A DNA stretch of 54,828 bases from Pseudomonas antarctica (GCF_900624995.1 NZ_UYXQ01000027.1:1-54828); one strand, 5' to 3'. Positions 18,793 through 28,956 are shown, numbered from the stretch's first letter. The notes: generated from the sequence alone by a model not told the origin. Program-made: numbers and translations.

Positions 18793-19680
18793 ATGACAGC
18801 CTCTACCTATATCGGGCGTTTCGCCCCAACGCCCAGCGGCCATTTGCATTTCGGCTCGCTGGTTGCCGCCCTCGCCTCCTACCTCGATGCCCGCGCCAAT
18901 CACGGCCGCTGGCTGATGCGCATGGAAGACCTCGACCCACCCCGCGAAGAGCCCGGCGCCCAGGCAGCGATCCTGCACGCCCTGGAAAGCTATGGCTTTG
19001 AATGGGACGGTCAACTGGTCCGACAAAGCGAACGGCATGACGCCTACGCCGAAGTCCTCAACGGCATGTTCAACCACGGCCTGGCCTACGCCTGCACCTG
19101 TTCGCGCAAACAACTGGAGCCCTACCACGGGATTTACCCAGGTTTGTGCCGCAATGCCGGGCATGATCAGCACGACGCTGCCATGCGTCTGCGCGTGCCT
19201 GAGTTGGAATACCACTTCACCGACCGCGTCCAGGGCGAATTCCGACAGCACTTGGGTCGTGATGTAGGCGATTTCGTCATCCGTCGCCGCGACGGCCTGT
19301 ATGCCTATCAATTGGCCGTAGTGCTCGACGATGCCTGGCAAGGTGTGACCGATATTGTGCGCGGCGCCGACCTGCTCGATTCCACGCCGCGCCAGCTGTA
19401 CCTGCAAGAACTGCTGGGCTTGCGCCAACCGCGCTACTTGCACGTGCCGTTGATCGTCCAGCCGGACGGTAACAAGCTGGGCAAAACCTACCGTTCAGCG
19501 CCGTTGACACCTGACCAAGCCACGCCTTTGCTGTTAAGAGCATTGCGCGCACTCGGTCAACCGGCGAGCGCTGAACTGCTGCACGCCAGCCCGCGGGAAC
19601 TGCTGGACTGGGGCATTGCGCACTGGGACGCCACCAGGATCCCGCGCACACTCACGCTGGCCGAAGCGCAATTGAGCTGA
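18793..19680 (+). CDS. gluQ: Glutamyl-Q tRNA(Asp) synthetase
   Basis: This 295-residue class I synthetase-like enzyme attaches glutamate to queuosine at position 34 of tRNA(Asp). It has the catalytic core only and no anticodon-binding domain. The HIGH-like motif APTPSGHLHFGS is near residues 9-20, the zinc ligands are in CTCSRKQLEPYHGIYPGLC (~104-122), and the KMSKS-like sequence is KLGKTYRS near 235. A dksA-gluQ pairing is widespread in proteobacteria. Here a terminator lies between them, so partial read-through is likely. Confidence 0.95.
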   Translation: MTASTYIGRFAPTPSGHLHFGSLVAALASYLDARANHGRWLMRMEDLDPPREEPGAQAAILHALESYGFEWDGQLVRQSERHDAYAEVLNGMFNHGLAYACTCSRKQLEPYHGIYPGLCRNAGHDQHDAAMRLRVPELEYHFTDRVQGEFRQHLGRDVGDFVIRRRDGLYAYQLAVVLDDAWQGVTDIVRGADLLDSTPRQLYLQELLGLRQPRYLHVPLIVQPDGNKLGKTYRSAPLTPDQATPLLLRALRALGQPASAELLHASPRELLDWGIAHWDATRIPRTLTLAEAQLS

Positions 19681-19742
19681 AGGCGCTTGCAGGTTGCCAG
19701 CCATCCGTTACCATCGCCGCAGTTTTTTAATCAGAGGCCAAC

Positions 19743-19919
19743 ATGTACATCTATCGATTGGTCCTGCTGCTGGTCGTCGGGATCTACCTGTTTTCCCCCG
19801 CCATCATGGATTGGTGGATCGACGCCACGGGCGCCTGGTACCGCCCTTATCTGCTGTGGCTGATCCTGATCGTCGTGACCTTCATCCTGCAGAGCCAAAA
19901 AGATGCCGATGAGCTTTAG
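19743..19919 (+). CDS. 58-residue membrane protein overlapping cbrA
   Basis: This small protein has two hydrophobic stretches: residues ~5-22 (LVLLLVVGIYLFSPAIMDW) and ~36-50 (PYLLWLILIVVTFIL), and a charged tail ending DADEL. AGAGGCCA precedes the ATG. The last 17 bases overlap the cbrA start region in another frame, so translation is probably coupled. A similar small gene sits at this position in other pseudomonads. The function is unknown; association with the CbrA membrane domain is speculation. Confidence 0.82.
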   Translation: MYIYRLVLLLVVGIYLFSPAIMDWWIDATGAWYRPYLLWLILIVVTFILQSQKDADEL

Positions 19920-22857
19920 CCTCACCCAGATGCTGCTGATCAGCGCCGCCTACCTGGGTGCACTGTTCGCCGTGGCCTGGATCAGTGAGCGCGGAATGAT
20001 CCCGCGGGCGATCATTCGCCATCCGCTGACCTACACCTTGTCCCTGGGCGTCTACGCCAGCGCCTGGGCGTTTTATGGCACCGTCGGCCTGGCCTATCAG
20101 TACGGCTACGGCTTTCTTTCCAGTTACCTCGGGGTGTCCGGCGCATTTCTGCTGGCGCCGGTGTTGCTGTACCCGATCCTGAAAATCACCCGCACCTACC
20201 AGCTGTCGTCCCTGGCGGACCTGTTTGCCTTCCGCTTCCGCAGCACCTGGGCCGGCGCGCTGACCACGATTTTCATGCTGCTCGGCGTGCTGCCGCTGCT
20301 GGCCTTGCAAATCCAGGCCGTGGCGGACTCCATCAGCATCCTCACCCGCGAGCCTGTGCAGCATCGCGTCGCGCTGGCCTTCTGCGCGCTGATCACGCTG
20401 TTCACGATTTTCTTCGGTTCACGCCATATCGCCACCCGTGAAAAACACGAAGGCCTGGTGTTCGCGATTGCCTTTGAGTCGGTGATCAAGCTGATCGCCA
20501 TCGGCGGTGTCGGCCTGTATGCACTCTATGGCGTGTTCGACGGTCCGCAACAACTGGAACTGTGGCTGCTGCAAAACCAGACCGCCCTCGCCGCCCTGCA
20601 CACACCGTTGCAGGAAGGCCCATGGCGCACGCTGTTGCTGGTGTTCTTCGCCTCGGCGATCGTGATGCCGCACATGTACCACATGACATTCACCGAGAAT
20701 CTCAACCCGCGCTCACTGGTCAGCGCCAGCTGGGGCCTGCCGCTATTCCTGCTGCTGATGAGCTTGGCGGTGCCGTTGATCCTGTGGGCTGGCCTCAAGC
20801 TGGGAGCGACCACCAACCCGGAATACTTCACCCTCGGCGTCGGCATTGCCGCCAACAGCAAATCCCTGGCGTTATTGGCTTACGTCGGCGGTTTGTCGGC
20901 GGCCAGTGGCTTGATCATCGTGACCACGCTGGCGCTATCGGGCATGGCGCTCAATCACCTAGTGTTGCCGCTGTATCAGCCGCCGGCTGAAGGCAATATC
21001 TACCGCTGGCTGAAATGGACACGCCGCGCGCTGATCGTCGCGATCATCATGGCCGGCTATGGCTTCTACCTGCTGCTGGGCGCCGGGCAAGACTTGGCCA
21101 ACCTCGGCATCGTCGCGTTCGTCGCCACCTTGCAGTTCCTGCCGGGCGTGTTGTCGGTGCTGTACTGGCCGACCGCTAATCGGCGCGGTTTTATCGCCGG
21201 CCTGCTGGCGGGGATCCTGGTGTGGATGGTCACCATGCTGCTGCCGCTGGTTGGCAACTTACAGGGTTTCTACATCCCGCTGCTGAACATGATTTACGTG
21301 CTGGACGACACCAGCTGGCACATGGCGGCCATTGCTTCCCTGGCAGCCAACGTATTGATGTTCACCTTGATCTCGCTGTTCACCAACGCCAGCCCCGAAG
21401 AAACCAGTGCGGCCGAAGCCTGCGCGGTAGATAACGTGCGCCGCCCGCAACGCCGCGAATTGCATGCCGCCTCGCCCCAGGAGTTCGCCACGCAACTGGC
21501 CAAGCCACTGGGTGCAAAAGCCGCGCAAAAGGAAGTCGAACAGGCACTACGCGACTTGTATTTGCCGTTCGACGAGCGCCGCCCGTATGCGCTGCGCCGT
21601 CTGCGTGACCGGATCGAAGCCAACCTCTCCGGCCTGATGGGGCCGAGCGTGTCCCAGGACATGGTCGAAACGTTCTTGCCCTACAAGGCCGGCGGCGAGA
21701 ATTATGTCACCGAAGACATCCATTTCATCGAGAGTCGGCTGGAGGACTACCACTCACGCCTCACCGGTCTTGCCGCCGAACTCGATGCATTACGTCGCTA
21801 CCATCGCCAGACCCTGCAGGAACTGCCGATGGGCGTGTGCTCCCTGGCCAAGGATCAAGAAATCCTGATGTGGAACAAAGCCATGGAGGAACTCACCGGC
21901 ATCGCCGCCCAGCGGGTTGTGGGCTCGCGCCTGAATACCCTGGGCGATCCATGGAAAGAACTGCTGCAAGGCTTTATCAACCTGCCCGACGAGCATTTGC
22001 ACAAACAACACCTGGCGCTCGACGGCCAGACCCGTTGGCTCAACCTGCACAAAGCGGCCATCGACGAGCCGTTGGCGCCCGGCAACAGCGGCCTGGTGCT
22101 GCTGGTCGAAGACTTAACCGACACGCAAATGCTCGAAGACAAGCTGGTGCACTCCGAGCGCCTGGCCAGTATTGGCCGCTTGGCGGCGGGTGTGGCTCAC
22201 GAGATTGGCAATCCGATCACCGGTATCGCGTGCCTGGCGCAGAACCTGCGCGAAGAGCGTGAAGAGGACGGCGAAATCACCGAAATCAGCGGGCAGATCC
22301 TCGAGCAGACCAAGCGCGTTTCCCGCATCGTGCAGTCGTTGATGAGCTTCGCCCATGCCGGCGCTCATCAGAACCAGGACGAGGCTGTGTGCCTGGCCGA
22401 AGTCGCGCAGGATGCCATTGGGCTGCTGGCCTTGAACCGGCGCAATTTCGAAGTACAGTTCTTCAATCTGTGCGACCCCGACCACTGGGTCGACGGCGAC
22501 TCCCAACGCTTGGCGCAGGTGTTGATCAACCTGCTGTCCAACGCCCGCGATGCTTCCCCGCCGCACAGTGCGGTACGCGTCAAGAGCGAGGCTTTCGAGC
22601 ATACGATCGATCTGATCGTGGAGGACGAAGGCAGCGGTATTCCACAGAACATCATGGACCGATTGTTCGAACCCTTCTTCACCACCAAGGACCCAGGCGA
22701 AGGTACGGGTCTGGGCCTTGCACTGGTCTATTCCATCGTTGAAGAGCATTATGGACAAATCACCATCGACAGCCCGGCTGACACCGAAAGCCAACGCGGC
22801 ACCCGTATTCGGGTGACCTTGCCGCGTCATGTCGAAGCGACGTCCGCTGTGAACTGA
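19903..22857 (+). CDS. cbrA: CbrA, sensor histidine kinase with a transporter-like membrane domain
   Basis: This 984-residue sensor is the partner of CbrB in carbon/nitrogen balance. The N-terminal ~500 residues form an SSSF (sodium/solute symporter) domain of about 13 helices. A linker and a PAS-like domain (~620-735) follow, then HisKA with phospho-acceptor His766 in [14 protein letters not shown], and a HATPase domain with N and G boxes ending [13 protein letters not shown]. The sensor can import histidine in relatives. A second ATG six bases on (19909) is an alternative start. Confidence 0.97.
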   Translation: MPMSFSLTQMLLISAAYLGALFAVAWISERGMIPRAIIRHPLTYTLSLGVYASAWAFYGTVGLAYQYGYGFLSSYLGVSGAFLLAPVLLYPILKITRTYQLSSLADLFAFRFRSTWAGALTTIFMLLGVLPLLALQIQAVADSISILTREPVQHRVALAFCALITLFTIFFGSRHIATREKHEGLVFAIAFESVIKLIAIGGVGLYALYGVFDGPQQLELWLLQNQTALAALHTPLQEGPWRTLLLVFFASAIVMPHMYHMTFTENLNPRSLVSASWGLPLFLLLMSLAVPLILWAGLKLGATTNPEYFTLGVGIAANSKSLALLAYVGGLSAASGLIIVTTLALSGMALNHLVLPLYQPPAEGNIYRWLKWTRRALIVAIIMAGYGFYLLLGAGQDLANLGIVAFVATLQFLPGVLSVLYWPTANRRGFIAGLLAGILVWMVTMLLPLVGNLQGFYIPLLNMIYVLDDTSWHMAAIASLAANVLMFTLISLFTNASPEETSAAEACAVDNVRRPQRRELHAASPQEFATQLAKPLGAKAAQKEVEQALRDLYLPFDERRPYALRRLRDRIEANLSGLMGPSVSQDMVETFLPYKAGGENYVTEDIHFIESRLEDYHSRLTGLAAELDALRRYHRQTLQELPMGVCSLAKDQEILMWNKAMEELTGIAAQRVVGSRLNTLGDPWKELLQGFINLPDEHLHKQHLALDGQTRWLNLHKAAIDEPLAPGNSGLVLLVEDLTDTQMLEDKLVHSERLASIGRLAAGVAHEIGNPITGIACLAQNLREEREEDGEITEISGQILEQTKRVSRIVQSLMSFAHAGAHQNQDEAVCLAEVAQDAIGLLALNRRNFEVQFFNLCDPDHWVDGDSQRLAQVLINLLSNARDASPPHSAVRVKSEAFEHTIDLIVEDEGSGIPQNIMDRLFEPFFTTKDPGEGTGLGLALVYSIVEEHYGQITIDSPADTESQRGTRIRVTLPRHVEATSAVN

Positions 22858-22879
22858 GACCGTCGAGAGAATTGAATCA

Positions 22880-24319
22880 ATGCCGCACATTTTGATCGTC
22901 GAAGACGAAACAATTATCCGCTCTGCCTTGCGTCGCCTGCTTGAACGTAATCAGTATCAGGTCAGCGAAGCCGGCTCGGTGCAGGAAGCCCAAGAGCGAT
23001 TCAGCATTCCCACGTTCGACCTGATTGTCAGCGACCTGCGCCTGCCCGGCGCGCCAGGCACTGAGCTGATCAAGCTTGGCCAGGGCACGCCGGTGCTGAT
23101 CATGACCAGCTATGCCAGCCTGCGCTCAGCCGTGGACTCGATGAAGATGGGCGCGGTGGACTATATCGCCAAGCCTTTCGACCACGACGAGATGCTCCAG
23201 GCCGTGGCCCGTATCCTGCGCGACCGTCAGTCAGCCAACGGCGCGCCCGCCGAACAGCGGCCCGCCGGCAAGGTTGCCAACGGTGCGGATAAGCCAGGCG
23301 CCGACAACAGCAATGGCGAAATCGGCATCATCGGCTCCTGCCCACCGATGCAGGACCTGTACAGCAAAATCCGCAAAGTGGCGCCCACCGATTCCAATGT
23401 ATTGATCCAGGGCGAGTCGGGCACCGGTAAAGAACTGGTGGCCCGCGCCCTGCACAACCTGTCCAAGCGCGCCAAGGCGCCAATGATTTCGGTGAACTGC
23501 GCGGCAATCCCTGAATCCCTGATCGAGTCCGAGCTGTTCGGCCACGAGAAAGGTGCGTTTACCGGCGCCAGCGCCGGGCGCGCGGGCCTAGTCGAAGCGG
23601 CGGACGGCGGCACCCTGTTCCTCGACGAAATCGGCGAGCTGCCCCTGGAAGCCCAGGCACGTTTGCTGCGCGTGTTGCAGGAAGGCGAAATTCGCCGCGT
23701 AGGTTCGGTGCAATCGCAAAAGGTCGATGTTCGCCTGATCGCAGCGACCCACCGTGACCTGAAGAGCCTGGCTAAAATCGGCCAGTTCCGTGAAGACTTG
23801 TATTACCGCCTGCACGTGATTGCTCTCAAGCTGCCAGCCCTGCGTGAGCGTGGCGCCGACGTCAACGAGATCGCCAGCGCCTTCCTGTTGCGCCAGAGCG
23901 CGCGCATCAACCGTACCGACCTCACGTTTGCCCCGGACGCCGAGCAGGCGATTCGGCACTACTCGTGGCCGGGTAACGTGCGAGAGCTGGAGAATGCGGT
24001 CGAGCGAGCGGTCATTCTGTCGGAGAGCCCGGAAATTTCCGCCGAACTGCTGGGCATCGACATTGAACTCAGCGACCTGGAAGACGATGATTTTATCGGC
24101 TTGGCCCCGCAACAGGGCGGCGCTAGCAATACCAGCCATGAGCCGACCGAGGACTTGTCACTGGAAGATTACTTCCAGCACTTCGTCCTTGAGCATCAGG
24201 ACCACATGACCGAGACCGAGCTGGCCCGCAAACTGGGCGTGAGCCGCAAGTGCCTGTGGGAACGTCGCCAGCGCCTGGGTATTCCGCGACGCAAGACTGG
24301 GGTGGCCAGCGAGAGTTGA
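22880..24319 (+). CDS. cbrB: CbrB, sigma-54-dependent response regulator
   Basis: This 479-residue NtrC-family activator is phosphorylated by CbrA and turns on crcZ and catabolic genes. The receiver domain has Asp52 in VSDLRLPG. The AAA+ domain contains GESGTGKE and the sigma-54-contacting GAFTGA loop, and the C-terminal Fis-type helix-turn-helix is [23 protein letters not shown]. The start is 22 bases after cbrA, and a terminator that overlaps a CbrB-type site follows. Confidence 0.97.
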   Translation: MPHILIVEDETIIRSALRRLLERNQYQVSEAGSVQEAQERFSIPTFDLIVSDLRLPGAPGTELIKLGQGTPVLIMTSYASLRSAVDSMKMGAVDYIAKPFDHDEMLQAVARILRDRQSANGAPAEQRPAGKVANGADKPGADNSNGEIGIIGSCPPMQDLYSKIRKVAPTDSNVLIQGESGTGKELVARALHNLSKRAKAPMISVNCAAIPESLIESELFGHEKGAFTGASAGRAGLVEAADGGTLFLDEIGELPLEAQARLLRVLQEGEIRRVGSVQSQKVDVRLIAATHRDLKSLAKIGQFREDLYYRLHVIALKLPALRERGADVNEIASAFLLRQSARINRTDLTFAPDAEQAIRHYSWPGNVRELENAVERAVILSESPEISAELLGIDIELSDLEDDDFIGLAPQQGGASNTSHEPTEDLSLEDYFQHFVLEHQDHMTETELARKLGVSRKCLWERRQRLGIPRRKTGVASES

Positions 24320-24360
24320 GGGTGCGCCCCGATAGGTAACACCCTCAGATGTGAAAAAAC

Positions 24361-24386
24361 TGTTACCGCAGCTTTTTCGCGTAACA
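24361..24386 (+). promoter_or_regulatory. CbrB upstream activating site for crcZ
   Basis: TGTTAC (24361-24366), 14 bases and GTAACA (24381-24386) form an exact inverted repeat of the type reported for CbrB binding (TGTTAC-N14-GTAACA, from memory of Pseudomonas work). It is centred about 137 bases upstream of the predicted crcZ start, a normal enhancer distance. Additional GTAAC half-sites occur at about 24336 and in the terminator loop at 24403-24407. Confidence 0.8.
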
Positions 24387-24425
24387 AAAGCCGGGGCTTA
24401 CGGTAACGAAGCCCCGGCTTTTTTT
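24386..24425 (+). terminator. cbrB terminator
   Basis: A perfect 14-bp stem (24386-24399 with 24409-24422) and a T-run to 24425. Its first base is the last base of the CbrB site, so terminator and enhancer are packed together. Confidence 0.93.
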
Positions 24426-24484
24426 GGCCTCAAAAAAACCCGAAAGCGCCTCAACCCCCCGGTTTTGCTGGGCGACACAAAAGT

Positions 24485-24500
24485 TGGCACGCACCCTGCT
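24485..24500 (+). promoter_or_regulatory. crcZ: Sigma-54 promoter of crcZ
   Basis: TTGGCACGCACCCTGCT contains the invariant GG (24486-24487) and GC (24498-24499) twelve bases apart. It closely matches TGGCACG-N4-TTGCW. It is driven by CbrB from the site ~120 bases upstream. Confidence 0.9.
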
Positions 24501-24510
24501 ATATGCTTAG

Positions 24511-24877
24511 TACAAAAACAATAACAAGCTTAGTACCAGACAATAAAAATAAGACGAATCGACTCACGCATAATAAAAACAACACGGCGGAGGCGCAGCT
24601 AATTGATTCTTTTGGAGAGGCGTTGCATTTGGGGCTTGCCCCGCAACCAGGCCGAGAACAACAAAAACTGCCCTAAGGCAGAGCCTGAACTGGTTGGATC
24701 GTAGATCAGCAACACAGCGACCAAAGCAATCCGTTTGCTCTTGACTCCCGATTGGGAGTGTCTTGAAGGTGAAGCTTCATGGCGAGGGCGATCAACAAAA
24801 ACAAGAAGCCCGAAATCAATAATAAAAATAGAGCACGCAACTACTTCTGGGGGAGCTTCGGCTCCCCTTGTAGTTTC
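24511..24877 (+). ncRNA. crcZ: CrcZ small RNA, antagonist of Hfq/Crc catabolite repression
   Basis: This ~367-nucleotide RNA lies between cbrB and pcnB, the conserved crcZ location. Six A-rich clusters contain the Hfq/Crc motif AAnAAnAA: 24512-24528, 24541-24553, 24571-24583, 24656-24667, 24793-24808 and 24817-24829. These titrate Hfq with Crc, relieving repression of catabolic mRNAs when poor carbon sources activate CbrAB. The 3' end is the stem GGGGAGC/GCTCCCC (24850-24867), extended by AACTAC/GTAGTT. Exact ends are inferred from the promoter and the hairpin. Confidence 0.92.
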
Positions 24878-24961
24878 CGGGATTTGACCGGCTCATCGCT
24901 TCTTTTAAGCTTATGGCGCAAGGCCTGCAGCTTGTTCCTACACCATCCCTCGACTAAATGC

Positions 24962-24967
24962 TAGAAT
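24962..24967 (+). promoter_or_regulatory. Candidate -10 box before pcnB
   Basis: TAGAAT lies about 60 bases before the pcnB ATG, but no -35 at the right spacing is obvious. pcnB may have its own promoter here or depend on read-through of crcZ. Confidence 0.3.
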
Positions 24968-25028
24968 CCCGGCCCATCATGCGGTCATTCTTCGTTATGG
25001 CCGAACATTCCTTCAAACAGTGCATCCC

Positions 25029-26432
25029 ATGCTGAAGAAGTTGTTCCAGTCATTCCGTTCTCCCTTGCGTCGTACGCAACACATTCGCAGCACGCCTGAA
25101 GTGCTTAACAGCAATCAGCATTCATTGCAGCGTGCTCAATTCAGCCGTTATGCGGTGAACATCGTCGAACGGTTGCAGAACGCTGGCTACCAGGCTTATC
25201 TGGTGGGCGGCTGCGTACGTGACATGTTGCTCAATATCACACCCAAGGATTTCGACGTCGCCACCAGCGCCACGCCCGAGCAGGTGCGTGCCGAGTTTCG
25301 CAATGCGCGAATCATCGGTCGCCGCTTTAAATTGGTGCATATCCACTTCGGTCGCGAAATCATCGAGGTCGCGACCTTCCGCGCCGGCCACCCGCAAAAC
25401 GATGAAGAGGAAGACACCAACCAGTCTTCCCGCAACGAGAGCGGCCGCATCCTGCGCGACAACGTCTACGGCACCCTGGAAGAAGACGCGCAACGCCGCG
25501 ACTTCACCATCAATGCCTTGTATTACGACCCGGTCAGCGAGCGCATCCTCGATTACGCCAACGGCGTACACGACATTCGCAACAACCTGATCCGCTTGAT
25601 CGGCGACCCGACCCAGCGCTACCAGGAAGACCCGGTGCGCATGCTGCGCGCGGTGCGCTTTGCCGCCAAGCTGAACTTCGGTATCGAGAAACACACCGCC
25701 GCGCCGATTCGCGAACTGGCACCGATGCTGCGGGAGATTCCCTCGGCACGCCTGTTCGAAGAAGTGCTCAAGCTATTCCTCTCAGGATATGCCGCCGACA
25801 CCTTCGAAATGCTTGTCGACCTGCAGCTGTTCGACCCATTGTTCCCGGCCAGCGCCGAGGCCCTGGAATACAACCCGACGTATACACACACGCTGATCAG
25901 CGAAGCCTTGATCAACACCGACCTGCGCATCAAGCAGAACAAACCGGTGACCCCGGCGTTCCTGTTCGCTGCCCTGTTGTGGCCGGCCCTGCCCAAGCGC
26001 GTACTGCGCTTGCAAGACCGTGGCATGCCGCCGATTCCGGCCATGCAAGAGGCCGCTCACGAGCTGATCGCCGAGCAGTGCCAGCGCATTGCTATTCCAA
26101 AACGTTTCACCATGCCGATCCGCGAGATCTGGGACATGCAGGAACGCCTGCCACGGCGCAGCGGCAAACGCGCCGACCTGCTGCTGGACAATCCGCGCTT
26201 TCGCGCGGGCTACGACTTCCTGCTGTTGCGCGAAAGCGCCGGCGAGCAGACCGACGGCCTGGGCGAATGGTGGACCGACTACCAGGACGCTAATGACAGC
26301 CAACGCCGCGACATGATTCGTGACCTTGGCAGCAAAGGCGATGGCGCTGGCGATGGTCCGAAAAAACGTCGTCGTAGCTCAAGCAAGCGTAAACGCACGT
26401 CTGCCGACGCCTCGGGCGCTGCGGGCGAATAA
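25029..26432 (+). CDS. pcnB: Poly(A) polymerase I
   Basis: This 467-residue nucleotidyltransferase adds poly(A) tails to RNA and promotes decay. The class II signature GGCVRDMLL, followed by KDFDVATSATPEQV, holds the catalytic aspartates, and the neck region RLIGDPTQRYQEDPVRMLRAVRF is conserved. The C-terminus is a basic tail (GPKKRRRSSSKRKRTS) like that of E. coli PcnB. The ATG at 25029 is preferred over the in-frame GTG nine bases earlier. It is followed two bases later by folK. Confidence 0.95.
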   Translation: MLKKLFQSFRSPLRRTQHIRSTPEVLNSNQHSLQRAQFSRYAVNIVERLQNAGYQAYLVGGCVRDMLLNITPKDFDVATSATPEQVRAEFRNARIIGRRFKLVHIHFGREIIEVATFRAGHPQNDEEEDTNQSSRNESGRILRDNVYGTLEEDAQRRDFTINALYYDPVSERILDYANGVHDIRNNLIRLIGDPTQRYQEDPVRMLRAVRFAAKLNFGIEKHTAAPIRELAPMLREIPSARLFEEVLKLFLSGYAADTFEMLVDLQLFDPLFPASAEALEYNPTYTHTLISEALINTDLRIKQNKPVTPAFLFAALLWPALPKRVLRLQDRGMPPIPAMQEAAHELIAEQCQRIAIPKRFTMPIREIWDMQERLPRRSGKRADLLLDNPRFRAGYDFLLLRESAGEQTDGLGEWWTDYQDANDSQRRDMIRDLGSKGDGAGDGPKKRRRSSSKRKRTSADASGAAGE

Positions 26433-26434
26433 AC

Positions 26435-26920
26435 GTGGAACGCATCTACATCGGCATGGGCAGCAACCTCGCGGCCCCCGTCCAGCAGTTGCGCAGCGCC
26501 GTCCAAGCGTTGGCGTTATTGCCAGGCACCACCCTCGTGGGCGTTTCCGCCTTCTATCAAAGTGATTCCCTGCTTCCGGGGCAACCGCGCTACACCAACG
26601 CGGTCGCAGCCCTGGAGAGCAGCCTCGCGCCACTGGCACTGCTCGATGCGCTACAAGCCATCGAAAACGGCCAGGGCCGCGAGCGCCTTGAGCGTTGGGG
26701 CCCGCGTACACTTGATCTGGATATCCTGCTGTTTGGCGATCGCTTGATCGACGAACCGCGCCTCAAAGTGCCTCACTACCAGATGCACCTGCGTGCGTTC
26801 GTGCTTTACCCGCTGGCCGAACTGGCCCCTGCCGAACTGCAACTGCCCGGCGGGCGTACGCTCGAGGAGCTGTTGACGGCCTGCCCGTTTGTCGGCCTGG
26901 AACGCATCCCCACTGCTTGA
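26435..26920 (+). CDS. folK: 2-amino-4-hydroxy-6-hydroxymethyldihydropteridine pyrophosphokinase
   Basis: This 161-residue HPPK of folate synthesis makes the pterin diphosphate used by FolP (also encoded here, at 50642-51493). The signature RWGPRTLDLDILLFG (~88-102) holds the metal-binding aspartates, and the N-terminus is IGMGSNLAAP. It starts with GTG two bases after pcnB and is co-transcribed with it. Confidence 0.95.
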   Translation: MERIYIGMGSNLAAPVQQLRSAVQALALLPGTTLVGVSAFYQSDSLLPGQPRYTNAVAALESSLAPLALLDALQAIENGQGRERLERWGPRTLDLDILLFGDRLIDEPRLKVPHYQMHLRAFVLYPLAELAPAELQLPGGRTLEELLTACPFVGLERIPTA

Positions 26921-26927
26921 CGCGGCC

Positions 26928-26963
26928 CGCCTGTGGGAGTCGGCTTGCTCGCTCCCACAGGCG
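26928..26963. repeat. REP-type palindrome after folK
   Basis: CGCCTGTGGGAG (26928-26939) pairs perfectly with CTCCCACAGGCG (26952-26963) around a 12-base loop. TGTGGGAG palindromes of this kind are dispersed in fluorescens-group genomes. It can act as a transcript end stabiliser, and no T-run follows. Confidence 0.75.
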
Positions 26964-27010
26964 ATCTCACACGCCATCAAAAGCGGCGTTCATCGTGCTG
27001 AATCGCGTCA

Positions 27011-27050
27011 GTAACAGCGGTAACACCGCACTCGTAACAATGCGGTAACA
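27011..27050 (+). promoter_or_regulatory. Four GTAACA boxes upstream of panB
   Basis: GTAACA occurs at 27011-27016, 27020-27025, 27034-27039 and 27045-27050, all in the same direction. It equals one half of the CbrB site before crcZ, but no matching GTTAC half is present at the right distance. The rest of the 307-base folK-panB gap holds the REP palindrome and the panB promoter/ribosome-binding area, with no other gene seen. Confidence 0.35.
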
Positions 27051-27227
27051 CATCCAATTGACTTACCGAGCCCTCATCACGACTATAGGCGTCCCGCTGC
27101 CGCCAACCGGCGCTTAAGGGCGCAATCCAGGCCTTATAAGCACTGCTCTCAAGACAGTGCGCCTGTATAAACGAAGACTCACGCGCGTTACTCGCTGTTT
27201 CCAAGCGCCTGAACGAGGACCCTTTTC

Positions 27228-28028
27228 ATGCCAGACATTACCCTGACCACCTTGCAGAGCCTCAAGCTCAAAGGTGAAAAAATAGCCATGCTGACCTGCT
27301 ATGACGCCACTTTCGCTCAGGCCAGCTGCCAGGCCGGCGTCGACGTGCTACTGGTGGGTGACTCACTTGGCATGGTTCTTCAAGGGAATGACAGCACCCT
27401 GCCCGTCACTACCGATGAGCTCGCCTACCATACTGCCAGCGTCAAGCGCGGTAACGACGGCGCCTTCATCATCGCTGACCTGCCGTTCATGGGCTACGCC
27501 ACCCTCGAACAGACCTTTCAAAACGCCGGCAAACTGATGCAAGCCGGTGCGCACATGATCAAAGTAGAAGGCGCTGTATGGCTCGCCGAGTCAATTAGAC
27601 TGCTGGCTGAGCGTGGTGTGCCGGTGTGTGCGCACATGGGCCTGACGCCGCAATCGGTGAACATCCTCGGTGGCTACAAAGTACAAGGCCGCAATGAAGC
27701 CCAGGCGCGGCAGATGCGCGCAGATGCCATTGCCCTGGAAGAAGCCGGAGCCGCGATGATCCTGCTCGAATGCGTGCCGAGCGAGCTGGCGGCAGAGATC
27801 ACGCAAGCCGTCAAAGTGCCGGTCATCGGCATCGGTGCGGGCCCCGACACGGACGGCCAGGTTTTGGTGTTGCACGACATGCTCGGCTTGTCGCTGACCG
27901 GCCGTGCGCCGAAATTCGTGAAAAACTTCATGGCCGGCCAAGACAGCATCCAGGCCGCCTTGAGTGCTTACGTCACCGAGGTCAAAGCCGTTACTTTCCC
28001 AGGCGCCGAACACGGATTTTCTGCATGA
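27228..28028 (+). CDS. panB: 3-methyl-2-oxobutanoate hydroxymethyltransferase
   Basis: This 266-residue TIM-barrel enzyme makes ketopantoate in pantothenate/CoA synthesis, using methylene-tetrahydrofolate. Recognisable segments are [19 protein letters not shown], and the metal- and substrate-binding region IKVEGA and [12 protein letters not shown] ribosome-binding site, GAGGA, precedes the ATG. The stop overlaps the panC start (ATGA). Confidence 0.97.
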   Translation: MPDITLTTLQSLKLKGEKIAMLTCYDATFAQASCQAGVDVLLVGDSLGMVLQGNDSTLPVTTDELAYHTASVKRGNDGAFIIADLPFMGYATLEQTFQNAGKLMQAGAHMIKVEGAVWLAESIRLLAERGVPVCAHMGLTPQSVNILGGYKVQGRNEAQARQMRADAIALEEAGAAMILLECVPSELAAEITQAVKVPVIGIGAGPDTDGQVLVLHDMLGLSLTGRAPKFVKNFMAGQDSIQAALSAYVTEVKAVTFPGAEHGFSA

Positions 28029-28897
28029 ACACCGTTAAGACCGTACGAGAACTGCGTTCCGCCGTCGCCCACGCCCGCAGTGCCGGCAAACGCATAGGTT
28101 TTGTGCCCACCATGGGCAACCTGCACAGCGGCCACGCCACCCTGGTGACCAAGGCCGCGCAACAGTCGGATTTCGTGGTAGCGAGTATCTTCGTCAACCC
28201 GCTGCAATTCGGCGCAGGCGAAGACCTGGACAAGTACCCACGCACGCTAGCGGCCGATCAGGAGAAGCTGCTGCAAGCCGGTTGCAACCTGCTGTTCGCG
28301 CCGACCGTCGAAGAAATGTACCCCGGCGGCATGACCGGCCAGACCCGCGTCAGTGTTCCGCAACTGTCCGAAGGCCTGTGCGGCGCGAGCCGTCCTGGCC
28401 ATTTCGAAGGCGTGGCCACGGTAGTGAGCAAGCTGTTCAATATGGTCCAGCCAGACATGGCCGTGTTTGGCCAGAAAGATTACCAGCAACTGGCGGTAAT
28501 CCGCGCCATGGTGCATGACCTGAACATGCCGATCCAGATCATCGGCGAGCCGACCGTACGTGCCGCAGACGGCCTCGCGCTGTCATCGCGCAACGGCTAC
28601 CTCACCGACGAGCAACGTGCCATCGCGCCGGTGCTGTACCGCAGCCTCAGCCAGATTGCCACGGCAATCAAAGCCGGTGACCACGATTTCGCCAAGCTGC
28701 GTGCCGATCAAATCCAGCACATCGAAGCCGCCGGCCTGCGCATGGATTACCTCGAAGTGCGCCAAGGCGTGCATTTGCGCCCGGCCACGGCTGAGGATCG
28801 CGACGTGGTGATCCTGGTTGCCGCGTATCTGGGGGCGACTCGCCTGATCGATAACGTGCACCTGAACCTGGCCTGCCCCCCCGCTTTTTCTCATTGA
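28025..28897 (+). CDS. panC: Pantothenate synthetase
   Basis: This 290-residue cytosolic enzyme joins pantoate and beta-alanine using [13 protein letters not shown] (the HIGH-like motif) is near residues 29-38, [12 protein letters not shown] is around 149, and the KMSKS-like region is [10 protein letters not shown]. Its start overlaps the panB stop. The C-terminus is [10 protein letters not shown], and the last codons contain a run of seven Cs, so a frameshifted or altered tail is possible. panD does not follow, unlike in P. aeruginosa. Confidence 0.95.
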   Translation: MNTVKTVRELRSAVAHARSAGKRIGFVPTMGNLHSGHATLVTKAAQQSDFVVASIFVNPLQFGAGEDLDKYPRTLAADQEKLLQAGCNLLFAPTVEEMYPGGMTGQTRVSVPQLSEGLCGASRPGHFEGVATVVSKLFNMVQPDMAVFGQKDYQQLAVIRAMVHDLNMPIQIIGEPTVRAADGLALSSRNGYLTDEQRAIAPVLYRSLSQIATAIKAGDHDFAKLRADQIQHIEAAGLRMDYLEVRQGVHLRPATAEDRDVVILVAAYLGATRLIDNVHLNLACPPAFSH

Positions 28898-28923
28898 AAA
28901 ACACCGCACCTGTTGCCCTCCCC

Positions 28924-28956
28924 GCTGTGCCGGTATAAAAAAGTACCGGCCACAGC
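28924..28956. repeat. Stem-loop between panC and pgi
   Basis: GCTGTG-CCGGTA (28924-28935) pairs with TACCGG-C-CACAGC (28944-28956), with one bulged base and a TAAAAAAG loop. There is no following T-run. It probably marks the 3' end of the panBC transcript, where panD would lie in relatives. The rest of this 220-base gap holds the pgi leader. Confidence 0.55.

Noticed and set aside
24779..24964. 61-codon frame inside crcZ
   Set aside because: Lysine/asparagine-rich because it reads through the A-rich Hfq/Crc motifs; it also crosses the CrcZ terminator.
26928..26963. Palindrome after folK as a true terminator
   Set aside because: No T-run; it matches a dispersed REP-type element better.
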